NCBI GenBank assembly: GCA_028279885.1
Contig: JANQMX010000073.1
Span: 1 to 54,168, forward strand
DNA from: Rhodovibrionaceae bacterium
GTDB lineage: Bacteria; Pseudomonadota; Alphaproteobacteria; Kiloniellales; DSM-21159
Direction: 5' to 3'
Length of the DNA stretch: 54,168 bases
Positions 8,704 to 16,648 of the stretch are shown here, one piece after another. Below the pieces are notes generated by a model that saw only the letters and a program-made list of their open reading frames with translations, did no database searches and had not been told where the DNA came from. The first letter of the stretch is position 1; the number at the start of each line of letters is the position of its first letter. A program made the position numbers and the translations under genes.

Positions 8704-10688
8704 CTGAGCAGAGTTACACGGTTGAGGTTCAGCCGGATTTTATTGAGCGGCAGTCAAAAGCGAAGCCGGTTCAGGCAATCGCTGAGTTGATCTGGAACGG
8801 CCTTGATGCTGACGCGGCCCGAGTCGAAGTGCAGCTCGAATATGGCGAGCTCGGACTGAACAAGATCATTGTCCGGGATAACGGACACGGCATTCCTTTT
8901 GACGACGCCCCGAAATTGTTCACGCGCCTCGGTGGATCGTGGAAGAAGCCTGGCGAGCAGACAAAGACCAAGAAGCGGATGCTGCACGGATATGAAGGCC
9001 GTGGCCGGTTCAAAGTGTTTGCGCTCGGCCGTGTCGCGGACTGGGGTGTCACCTATCGAACCGATGCGGGCGAGTTGCGGGCCTATGACATCACGATGCT
9101 AGAAGACAATATTCGCGAGGTTCGTATCTCGGACGAGGAGCCAGTCGAAACGGGGGGCGCCGGGGTCGAGATCGAGGTGTCGGAGTTGCATCGCGAATAC
9201 AGGTCGCTCGACCCCGGCAACGCGGTGCAGGAACTCGCCGAGATATTTGCCCTGTACCTAAAAGACTACCGGGACGTTTCGATTATCTACGAAGGTGTGC
9301 AGGTCGATCCATCAGCGGCAATTGCCACAACGCGCAGTACGCATTTAAGCGGTGTAGACGATGATGGTACGGCCCATCCGGCGGAGCTGGAAATCATCGA
9401 GTGGCGTAACGTGACGACCCGTGGGCTTTACCTATGCACGGAGCAGGGTTTCCCGCTGTCCAAGGTGACGACCCGGTTTCATGTCGGCGAGTTCCACTTC
9501 TCGGCCTATCTGAAATCGCCGTTCATCACCAAGCTGCATGGCGAGGCGCAACTCGACCTTGCTGAGATGAACCCGCTTCTCAACGATTGCATTGAGGAAG
9601 CGCAGCAGACCATCAAGACGTATTTCCGGGAGCGTGCCGCCGAGCGCGCACGTAGCGTTGTCGAGGAATGGAAGGCCGAGAACATCTATCCGTATCAGGG
9701 CGAAGCAAGCTCGCTGCTGGAGGATGCCGAGCGCAAGGTGTTCGACATCCTTGCCGTTACAGCGAGCGATTACATGCCGGATTTCGAGAACGCACCAGCG
9801 AAGAAAAAGGCATTCGACCTGCGCATGTTGCGCACGGCGATCGAGAAAAGCCCGGAAGACCTTCAGCTCATCATGAACGAGGTTCTGGGGCTGCCGAAGC
9901 GCAAGCAGGAGGAACTTGCTGGTTTGCTCCGGGAAGCGTCGCTGTCGTCGATCATCAGCGCGGCCAAGATCGTAGCGGACCGCCTCAAGTTTATCGCCGG
10001 GCTGGAGCAGGTCCTTTTCGATCCGGATATGAAGGCGCGGCTCAAGGAACGGTCACAACTGCACAAGATCATCGAAGACAACACGTGGCTGTTCGGTGAG
10101 GAATACAACCTGTCTGTAAGTGATAAGGGCCTCACTGCTGTGTTGCAGAAGCACAAGAAGATTCTGGGAGACGATATCGTCATCGACAGACCGGTCAGGC
10201 ACATCAGTCAGAAGCGCGGAATCGTCGATCTGATGTTATCCCGTGCCCTTCGGCGGCACCGCGTTGATGAACTGGAACACTTGATCGTCGAACTGAAGCG
10301 ACCGAAGGTCAAAATTGGAGACGACGAGATAACGCAGGTCGAGAAGTATGCGATCAGTGTTGCCAATGACGAGAGGTTCCGGACGGTGAACGGGGTCAAA
10401 TGGACATTCTGGGCGATTTCGGATGACGTGGACCAGTATGCCGCCTACCGTATGGATGACTTGGGTGTGATTTCTTCAAAGGACAGCATCACCGTCGGCA
10501 TCAAGACCTGGGCACAAATCATCGAAGAGAACAAAGCGCGCCTTCAGTTTTTCCAGGAAAAACTAGAGCATCAGGTGGATGACGAAGCAGCGCTGAAGCA
10601 TTTGCAGGAGAAGTACAAGAAATTTCTTACAGGCGTTGTGGATGATGTGGAATTAGAAGAAAAGAAGAATGATGATTCTCGTGTGTAA
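8700..10688 (+). CDS. GHKL (Hsp90/MutL-like) ATPase fused to a C-terminal PD-(D/E)XK (DUF4263/Shedu-like) nuclease
   Basis: 662 residues. The N-terminus is a Bergerat-fold ATPase: AELIWNGLDADA (N box, about 27-38), DNGHGI (60-65) and GYEGRGR in the ATP-lid glycine region. Residues 300-480 are mostly helical. The C-terminus carries VDLM (about 510) and IVELKRP (about 530) followed by QVEKYA, matching the D-ExK-Q pattern of PD-(D/E)XK nucleases of the DUF4263/Shedu type. It overlaps hsdR by ATGA, so it is the fifth cistron of the restriction operon. It could be an ATP-gated effector that acts when Hsd restriction fails. The nuclease family name is inferred from motif spacing. Confidence 0.75.
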   Translation: MTEQSYTVEVQPDFIERQSKAKPVQAIAELIWNGLDADAARVEVQLEYGELGLNKIIVRDNGHGIPFDDAPKLFTRLGGSWKKPGEQTKTKKRMLHGYEGRGRFKVFALGRVADWGVTYRTDAGELRAYDITMLEDNIREVRISDEEPVETGGAGVEIEVSELHREYRSLDPGNAVQELAEIFALYLKDYRDVSIIYEGVQVDPSAAIATTRSTHLSGVDDDGTAHPAELEIIEWRNVTTRGLYLCTEQGFPLSKVTTRFHVGEFHFSAYLKSPFITKLHGEAQLDLAEMNPLLNDCIEEAQQTIKTYFRERAAERARSVVEEWKAENIYPYQGEASSLLEDAERKVFDILAVTASDYMPDFENAPAKKKAFDLRMLRTAIEKSPEDLQLIMNEVLGLPKRKQEELAGLLREASLSSIISAAKIVADRLKFIAGLEQVLFDPDMKARLKERSQLHKIIEDNTWLFGEEYNLSVSDKGLTAVLQKHKKILGDDIVIDRPVRHISQKRGIVDLMLSRALRRHRVDELEHLIVELKRPKVKIGDDEITQVEKYAISVANDERFRTVNGVKWTFWAISDDVDQYAAYRMDDLGVISSKDSITVGIKTWAQIIEENKARLQFFQEKLEHQVDDEAALKHLQEKYKKFLTGVVDDVELEEKKNDDSRV

Positions 10689-10851
10689 TAAGTGGTAATC
10701 GTATCACCAAGTGACGTATTGCGGCGGCAATGCTTTGCGGACTGGTCGGGTGTTCGCACAGGGTCACTATGGACCTTTTCGACGAAGTGATCAGTTCTCG
10801 CCTCAGATCCAGAGCGCTGGTCGGAAGCCACTGAGTTCGCGCTATGTCGCT

Positions 10852-11124
10852 CTACCCGCCCCGCGCTGTGTCGAGCAGATGGCGATAGCCGTGCTCGGTC
10901 ATCCAACGAGCACGTTTGAGGTGCTCCTCCCAGCAGCGGCGGGTGCGGTCGGGCTCCGCGTTTGGATCGCGATTCAGGACGATGCGGGCAACTTCGCGCC
11001 AGTCGGCGCCCTCAGCGTCCGCATCCAACAGGCGCAGATAGGTGATGAAGTGGTCCTTGTCATAGGACGTGATTTCGTTCGCCCACGGCACCTCGTCGGC
11101 GATCTCGGGATCGAGTTTGGCCAT
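10852..11124 (-). CDS. Small DUF2285 protein, QseM-like antiactivator candidate
   Basis: 90 residues from the ATG at 11124, which has a GGAGGG ribosome-binding site 7-8 nt upstream. The helical core (DWREVARIVLNRDP, then WEEHLKRARWMTEHGYRHLL) matches my knowledge of short DUF2285 proteins in alphaproteobacterial ICEs. In ICEMlSym, QseM is a small DUF2285-type protein that binds and inhibits the DUF2285 activator FseA and the quorum-sensing regulator TraR. The nearby frameshifted DUF2285 gene (12579-13437) would be a natural partner here. That role is inference, and no luxR or luxI gene is present in the window. Confidence 0.6.
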   Translation of the reverse strand: MAKLDPEIADEVPWANEITSYDKDHFITYLRLLDADAEGADWREVARIVLNRDPNAEPDRTRRCWEEHLKRARWMTEHGYRHLLDTARGG

Positions 11125-11265
11125 GTGCCTTGCCCTCCGCGCCGTGCACATGGATGGTACCCGTTCGGGGCTGCTTCCAGGCTTCGAGTGCGAGGCGCTG
11201 CTCCACCCACCATAATACGGAGTGGCGCCGGAAGCCCGCAGGCATATTTCAAATAATGTTTCCTG

Positions 11266-12147
11266 TCAGGCGCAGTTCCTTCGGAACAGTGACGGCGTCG
11301 TCCCCGTCATCTTGCGGAACACGTCCGTGAAATGGCTGTGGCTGGAGAAGCCAAGGTCGAGTGCGATGTCCGTGATCGACGTGTGCTCCGATAGCAACAT
11401 CTCCTTTGCCTTCTGAATCCGTCGCTCGGTGATGTAGCGGCAAGGCGGCTTGCCGAACGTGGTCTTGAACGCCTTACCGAAATGGTGCGGGCTCAGTCCC
11501 GCTTCCGTGGCGAGCGCCGCGAGCCCGATATCTTCGTCCAGATGCGACTCGATGAAGTCGACGATCCTCCGTCGGCGCGAGGTGCCAAGACCGCCCCTGA
11601 CCGGCGGCGGCCGCTTGCCGCTTTCGCCATAGGTCTCGAACAAGCGCAGAGCGAGTGACGTACCGACGTAATCTAGGCAGAGGCCGCCGCAGCGGCTGTT
11701 GTCTGTCAGGCTGCGCCGGAGACAGGCTGCCAACTCCTCGACTGCGGGGTCACGGAGCGCCGCTTGGCCTCTCATTTCCGGGATGCGCCCATCGAAAGCG
11801 TCGCCGATTGTGCGCTCGATGAAGCCATTTTCCATTGCGATGACGAAAGACTGCTTGTCGGCTGTCCAGCCCACATGGGCGGTCCGATCGGCCGGGCTTA
11901 GATGGAATTGACCTGCGGTTACCCGATACTTTTTGGCGCGGAGGCTTTCCGGTTGACGACAGATGAGATCCAGCGGTTCGCTTTCGTGCATGAAGAGGGC
12001 GAACTGTGCCGTCATGATCGGTGCGCCGGGATTGATCGGGATATTGCACCGGCTGACGACAATGCCGCTACGGGCGATTCGCCGCGTAACGGACAGGACC
12101 GGTGATGCGATCTCCGACGTAAAGTCGATCAGAGTGGTTTCGGCCAC
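11266..12147 (-). CDS. AraC-family transcriptional regulator
   Basis: 293 residues. The C-terminal third holds two helix-turn-helix motifs typical of AraC/XylS proteins: IGLAALATEAGLSPHHFGKA, then ITDIALDLGFSSHSHF with the signature LGFSSHSHFTDVFRKMTG. The N-terminal 170 residues are probably an effector-sensing domain; its ligand is unknown. A GTG start at 12147 is chosen because GGAGG lies 7 nt before it. The gene is divergent from the FseA-like gene, with 431 bp between them. Its target is not evident. It could regulate itself or act on a host pathway. Confidence 0.88.
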   Translation of the reverse strand: MAETTLIDFTSEIASPVLSVTRRIARSGIVVSRCNIPINPGAPIMTAQFALFMHESEPLDLICRQPESLRAKKYRVTAGQFHLSPADRTAHVGWTADKQSFVIAMENGFIERTIGDAFDGRIPEMRGQAALRDPAVEELAACLRRSLTDNSRCGGLCLDYVGTSLALRLFETYGESGKRPPPVRGGLGTSRRRRIVDFIESHLDEDIGLAALATEAGLSPHHFGKAFKTTFGKPPCRYITERRIQKAKEMLLSEHTSITDIALDLGFSSHSHFTDVFRKMTGTTPSLFRRNCA

Positions 12148-12578
12148 GCCCCATCCTCCATCGGCTGAGGATTGATATCTCGGCCGATAACGGGTTGCCG
12201 GCCTTTATAAGTTGCCTTCCCGATAGAATGTGTGTTTCGAAATCGGTTATCCTGTGGCAACTTTGTGATGATAGCGGCGCGGTCGTGGCAATCTTGGGTT
12301 TCGTCTTTTCTGTCCGGACTCATTTGTTCATTGATGAAATTCTGTAATTCGCGCGCCTAACGTTGCGAATATTGCAACGATTTCCTGAAAGTCGCCGCGA
12401 AAACACGGAAGCCAACCGATGCTTCAACTATCGATAGTAATCGATGTCGTCGGCATATAGCCGCCAGTGACATCGACTTGGCACGAGTCGGCTTATCCCA
12501 AGCGCTGTACGACGGATTGTCAAATGGCCGCGCCGCGTCCGTTATGGCCGGATGGCTTCATGGGAGGAGACAAGCCCC
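12148..12578. promoter_or_regulatory. Divergent intergenic region between araC-like and FseA-like genes
   Basis: 431 bp, locally richer in A and T than the flanks. It holds an imperfect 17-bp palindrome GTTGCGAATATTGCAAC (12362-12378) and a perfect palindrome CTATCGATAG (12428-12437), both possible regulator sites. GGAGGAG at 12563-12569 is the ribosome-binding site for the ATG at 12579. No convincing gene lies in it. Confidence 0.5.
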
Positions 12579-13437
12579 ATGTCCCAGGAGAAGACAGTCC
12601 CCGGCATAAGTCCGCGCGCCGACTGGCGCGATCCCGAAAGCTATAAATCCCTTGTCGATCTGGATCGGGCCGGCTGGGCCTGGGAGTGGCTCAAGCGCAA
12701 TCCCGACTTCTCCACGGCTGCCGGTAGGCTGCCAAACGTGTTGTCGTCGCTCTCTCCATCCGGCGCCGAGCGCCGGCTGAAGGCCGCTCAGCCCCGAATT
12801 CTCCGTATCCAAAATCCGGGGCCGTTCGAACATTGGGGGGTTTTCTTTCACCACTGGCGTTGCCCTGCAGGCTACGGACGTCTTTTGGCTGCCCGATTGC
12901 AATCCATCGGTGCTCGTCGTGGAAGCGCGGCCCATTGCATCCGGCCATACCGACGCCTTCGACCTCCGATGCTTTGCGTCAATTGCGACCGTGTTGTGCT
13001 GCGGCAGATCCGAGCACGTGCTTTTCAGCGATGGTTTGCGCCACCTCCAACTGAGGGTGGCGGCAGGCAGTGTTCTCGATGGCCCGGTGTGCTTCCGCTA
13101 CCTGCTGTCGGGCTTACGGCACATGGAGGCGAAGGTCCTGGCGTTGCAACGGCTGTGCGGACTTTGCCGCCTCGGTCGTCTACCGCGCGGTCTCTTTCCG
13201 CCGGAGCGCCGGGCCAGGCGCTGGGCAATGATGCTGCGCGCCTGGGACGGAGAAATAGTGGGCGCGAGCCGGCGGCAGGTGGCAGCGGCGATCTTCGGGG
13301 AGACGGCGGCGCACGACCTCTGGGAGTCCGGTTACCGCTCCCGCATGCAACGGCTTGTCCGCGAGGCGGAGGAGATGGTCAGCGGCGGCTACCTGGGACT
13401 TCTGAGGCGGGAAAAAGAGGGAAAGGGAGGCTTCTGA
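12579..13437 (+). CDS. FseA-like excision activator (DUF6499-DUF2285), apparently joined by a +1 frameshift
   Basis: The first frame from ATG 12579 (GGAGGAG upstream) encodes ADWRDPESYKSLVDLDRAGW, a DUF6499-like start, and runs to about 12849. The homologous sequence then continues in the +1 frame: TTGVALQATDVFWLPD, and later RRARRWAMMLRAWDGEIVGA and a C-terminal GYLGLLR typical of DUF2285, ending at 13437. A shift near TGG GGG GTT TTC TTT C (12834-12849) gives a single 285-residue product. FseA of ICEMlSym is made by a programmed +1 frameshift between two such ORFs and activates excision genes. A sequencing error or a real mutation is the alternative. Confidence 0.72.
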
Positions 13438-13445
13438 TGGGTGAA

Positions 13446-13479
13446 GGGCTGAAGCCGGCAAGAGAGCGCTGTCCCGCCC
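13446..13479 (+). promoter_or_regulatory. Leader hairpin with AAGAGAG loop before the nuclease gene
   Basis: GGGC...GCCC ends enclose the sequence GGCAAGAGAGCGC. It resembles the leaders at 16582-16616 (closest), 14231-14271 and 22080-22110. The GAGGAG ribosome-binding site of the next gene follows at about 13489. Confidence 0.4.
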
Positions 13480-13501
13480 GCAACTCGTGAGGAGACCTCC
13501 C

Positions 13502-14023
13502 ATGTTCCAGTTCGTTCGTCTGTCCGCCGTCATTGGCATTGTGGTTTTCGCCTGCCTGTCTTTCTGGCCCGCGCTCGACGAAGAGCATTCCGGACCGGTC
13601 AAGGTGATCGATGCCAGCACCATTGAGATCAACGGTGAGAAGCATCGCCTCTACGGCATTGATGCCGTGGAGATCGACCAGCGTTGCCGCCGTCGCGACA
13701 GTGCGACATGGCCTTGCGGCAGAGAGGCCGCCGCCGCGCTTACCGAATTTCTCGAAGGCCGAAAGGTTAATTGCGAAATCTGGCAACGAACGACGCGCGA
13801 CGCTCATGGCCGGTTTGTATCTGTTTGCTACGCCGGTGGTGACGACATCGGTGGCTGGGTAATGAAGAATGGCTGGGCCATCGCCGATCGCAACGCGAAT
13901 CGTCTCTACAACTACGCAAGCGACGAGGGTACTGCCCGGTTTCTGCGCCGCGGTATCTGGAATGGAACCTTCGATCCGCCCGCCGAATGGCGGCGCCGGC
14001 AGCAGGTGGGAGGGCAGCTATGA
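13502..14023 (+). CDS. Membrane-anchored or secreted thermonuclease-like (SNase) protein
   Basis: 173 residues from ATG 13502, with GAGGAG about 8 nt upstream. Residues 4-20 form a hydrophobic signal or anchor segment (LSAVIGIVVFACLSFW). The rest matches the staphylococcal nuclease fold: VIDASTIEINGEKHRLYGID near 32-50, then CGREAAAALTEFLEG and DAHGRFVSVCYAGG. The active-site arginines are not clearly conserved; DAST replaces the usual D-G-D-T. It may be a periplasmic DNA-processing protein of the transfer system. It is not overlapped upstream and ends in an ATGA overlap with a doubtful small ORF. Confidence 0.75.
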   Translation: MFQFVRLSAVIGIVVFACLSFWPALDEEHSGPVKVIDASTIEINGEKHRLYGIDAVEIDQRCRRRDSATWPCGREAAAALTEFLEGRKVNCEIWQRTTRDAHGRFVSVCYAGGDDIGGWVMKNGWAIADRNANRLYNYASDEGTARFLRRGIWNGTFDPPAEWRRRQQVGGQL

Positions 14024-14232
14024 ACGTTCTGTTTTCCTCGCGGAACATGCCCATTATGCGGCTGTCCGAACGCGGCCCTTCACCGGAGGATTCGAGTGCG
14101 GCGGGTGCCACGTTATCTGTTAGAGGGAACCATCAGCGGAAAGCGTTTCAAGGGCGAGTTTGCGTCCAAGCTGTGGTTTGCAGCCTTGAAGAAGCCGCAG
14201 GGAGAGGAAGAGGGGAGTTCGGGTCTTTGTGA
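14020..14232 (+). CDS. Small ORF between nuclease and ParB-like genes, doubtful
   Basis: 70 codons beginning in an ATGA overlap with the nuclease gene. The translated sequence has no domain I recognise, and another frame over the same region is equally open, so coding status is uncertain. It is listed because the overlap is the kind seen between other genes here. Confidence 0.25.
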   Translation: MNVLFSSRNMPIMRLSERGPSPEDSSAAGATLSVRGNHQRKAFQGRVCVQAVVCSLEEAAGRGRGEFGSL

Positions 14233-14284
14233 CGGGCTTGACAGGGGAAAGAGGGCTTTCGCCGGCTCGTCACGGAGAATCGAC

Positions 14285-16390
14285 ATGGCAAACCCCAAGA
14301 AAATCTCCCTGTCCCAGTCCCGGGATATTCGGTTCGACAAGCTCGTGCAGTCGAGCCGCAATGTCCGGCGGGTGCGGGCCGGTGTATCGATCGAGGAACT
14401 GGCCGAGGACATTGTCCGGCGCACGTTGCTGCAATCGCTGAGCGTGCGGGCGGTAATCGGCAAGGACGGTCAGCCCACCGATAGATATGAGGTGCAGGCC
14501 GGTGGGCGGCGCTACCGGGCGTTGGAGTTGCTGGTCAAGCAAAAGCGTCTGGCGAAGAATGCCCTGATCCCCTGCATTGTGCGGGAGGATGGCATTCTGG
14601 AAGAGGATTCGCTGGCCGAAAACTGCCAGCGCGTATCGCTCCACCCGTTGGATCAATTCCGCGCCTTCCAGTCGCTCAAGGAGCAAGGCCTTGGCGAGGA
14701 AGAGATCGCCGCCCGCTTCTTCGTGACACCGCAGATCGTCAAGCAGCGGCTGAAGCTCGCCAGCGTGTCGCCCAAGCTGCTGGAAGTCTATGCCGATGAC
14801 GAGATGTCGTTGGAACAGCTTATGAGCTTCACCATTTCCGACGACCATGCCCGGCAAGAGCAGGTTTGGGAGACAGTGCAGCGCGGCTATAACAAGGAGC
14901 CCTATTACATCCGCAAGCTGCTGACCGAGAACACGGTGCGAGCCTCTGACAAGCGCGCCCGCCTCGTCGGGCTCGCGGTCTATGAGGAAGCCGGCGGCAT
15001 CGTGCTGCGCGACCTTTTCTCGCAGAATGACGAGGGCTGGCTCCAGGATGTCACGCTGCTGGAGGAGCTTGTCACCGAAAAGCTTGCGGCCGAGGCGGAG
15101 ACGGTGAAGGCCGAAGGCTGGAAGTGGATCGAAGTCGCTCCTGACTTTCCCTATGGCCACACCGCCGGCCTGCGTCGCGTCATGGGCGAAACGGAACTGC
15201 TGTCCGACGAGGAATACGCCCGCCGCGAAGCCCTGCGGTCGGAGTTCGAGGAGATCGAGCAGCGCTATTTCCAGGAGAACGACGAGGACCTGCCCGAGGA
15301 GGTCGACCGGCGTCTCACCGAAATCGAGGCGGAACTCGATGCCTTCGAGAACCGACCCATCAGCTACGATCCTGACGAAGTCGCCCGTGCTGGCGCCTTT
15401 GTATCCATCGACGGCGACGGCCGGCTGAAGACCGAGCGCGGCTATGTCCGTCCCGAGGACGAAGCGCCGGTCGCGGACGACCGTGGTGATGCAAGCGAAG
15501 CAAAAGGCGATGTCGATGCAGCAGCGCCAAGTTCCGTCGAGGGTGTGCAATTCGCACCCGGTCAGGATCCGATGAACGCATGTTCCTCCGACGCCGACGC
15601 GGATGGTGAGGAAAACGGCCTGAAACCGCTGTCCGAGCGGTTGGTCATGGAACTGACGGCGCACCGGACACTCGCCCTGCGCGATGCGGTGGCAGGCGAT
15701 CCAGACATCGCCTTCCTCGCCGCGCTTCATGCCCTCGCACTCCAGACCTTCTGGCGTTATCCGACCGCGAGCTGCTTGGAGCTTCGCGCTGAAAGCCCGA
15801 CGCCGACCGTTCAGGGACCGGGGCTGAAGGAATGCCCGTCGGCGAAGGCCATCGACGAGCGGCATGCCAACTGGGAGAAGCAGCTTCCCGACGGGCCGGA
15901 ACTGCTCTGGGAGTTTCTCTGCGATTTCGATCACGACTGCCGCATGGCGCTCTTCGCCCATTGCGTCTCGCTCACCGTCAACGCGGTACATGAGCCATGG
16001 AACCGGACACAGGGACGCCGACATCATGCCGACCAGGTTGCCTGCGCGGTTTCGCTCGACATGACTGCTACTGGGTGGAAGCCGACGGTGCAGAACTATC
16101 TCAATCGCGTGCCGAAGGCGCGGATTCTCGAGGCGGTCACCGAGGCCAAAGGCGCCGGTATGGTGGAACTGATCGAAGGGCTGAAGAAGTCCGACATGGC
16201 CGAACAGGCCGAGCGGCTTCTGGCCGATACCGACTGGCTGCCAGTTCCTTTGCGTACAGATGGGCCGCTGCGCACGCCCGGCTTCGAAACAGCTTCGCAT
16301 GACGGTGAGGGCACTGGGGCTGAACCGGACGATCAGCCCCAAGGAGAACCGACTGCCGATCTGCCGGAGTTCCTCACCGCCGCTGAGTGA
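14285..16390 (+). CDS. ParB/RepB-type DNA-binding protein
   Basis: 701 residues from ATG 14285. The N-terminal ParB-like nuclease/CTPase-type domain carries YEVQAGGRRYRALELL (about 62-77) and ENCQRVSLHPLDQFRAF (about 110-126). It is followed by a helix-turn-helix (EEIAARFFVTPQIVKQRLKL, about 140-160) and a long acidic C-terminal extension. Such proteins occur in alphaproteobacterial ICEs and plasmids and may support maintenance or gene control. No parA gene is next to it, so classic partitioning is not supported. An in-frame upstream start at 14096 is possible but encodes no recognised domain. Confidence 0.85.
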   Translation: MANPKKISLSQSRDIRFDKLVQSSRNVRRVRAGVSIEELAEDIVRRTLLQSLSVRAVIGKDGQPTDRYEVQAGGRRYRALELLVKQKRLAKNALIPCIVREDGILEEDSLAENCQRVSLHPLDQFRAFQSLKEQGLGEEEIAARFFVTPQIVKQRLKLASVSPKLLEVYADDEMSLEQLMSFTISDDHARQEQVWETVQRGYNKEPYYIRKLLTENTVRASDKRARLVGLAVYEEAGGIVLRDLFSQNDEGWLQDVTLLEELVTEKLAAEAETVKAEGWKWIEVAPDFPYGHTAGLRRVMGETELLSDEEYARREALRSEFEEIEQRYFQENDEDLPEEVDRRLTEIEAELDAFENRPISYDPDEVARAGAFVSIDGDGRLKTERGYVRPEDEAPVADDRGDASEAKGDVDAAAPSSVEGVQFAPGQDPMNACSSDADADGEENGLKPLSERLVMELTAHRTLALRDAVAGDPDIAFLAALHALALQTFWRYPTASCLELRAESPTPTVQGPGLKECPSAKAIDERHANWEKQLPDGPELLWEFLCDFDHDCRMALFAHCVSLTVNAVHEPWNRTQGRRHHADQVACAVSLDMTATGWKPTVQNYLNRVPKARILEAVTEAKGAGMVELIEGLKKSDMAEQAERLLADTDWLPVPLRTDGPLRTPGFETASHDGEGTGAEPDDQPQGEPTADLPEFLTAAE

Positions 16391-16422
16391 TCGCTTCGGC
16401 GGTTCCCGTCAATCCCATCCAC

Positions 16423-16560
16423 ATGAAGCCCGACCCGGCGCCGTTTGAGTCCGCGCAAGTCCAAAGACTGATCGGGCTTCGCTTTTTCTGGAGACGTCAC
16501 GTGCAACGCGAACGGATGGCGGAGGGGAATCCCTACGAGGCATACCGGCCGCCAGAGTGA
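16423..16560 (+). CDS. Short hypothetical ORF (45 aa)
   Basis: ATG 16423 to TGA 16560 encodes a basic, arginine-rich peptide (LIGLRFFWRRHVQRERMAEG). There is no clear ribosome-binding site. It lies in the 258-bp gap between the ParB-like and strawberry-notch genes. Coding status is uncertain. Confidence 0.3.
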   Translation: MKPDPAPFESAQVQRLIGLRFFWRRHVQRERMAEGNPYEAYRPPE

Positions 16561-16581
16561 GAGCAGACCGGGATGAGGGTG

Positions 16582-16616
16582 GGCCGGAAGCGGGCAAGAG
16601 AGAGCCTGCTCCGGCC
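16582..16616 (+). promoter_or_regulatory. Hairpin with AAGAGAG loop, terminator-like, before the helicase gene
   Basis: GGCCGGAAGCGGGC (16582-16595) pairs almost fully with GCCTGCTCCGGCC (16604-16616), and CTTTTCC follows. It may act as an attenuator or processing site in the operon. Confidence 0.5.
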
Positions 16617-16648
16617 TTTTCCTGAAACCTCAATCCCGGAGCAATCTC

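Noticed and set aside
12850-13490. Frame-0 continuation of the FseA-like ORF to 13490
   Set aside because: After about 12849 the frame-0 product is low in recognisable sequence and rich in proline, arginine and glycine, while the +1 frame has the DUF2285 pattern.
14270-16342. Long minus-strand frame opposite the ParB-like gene
   Set aside because: Same reason: no recognisable domain, and full overlap with a gene that has ParB motifs.
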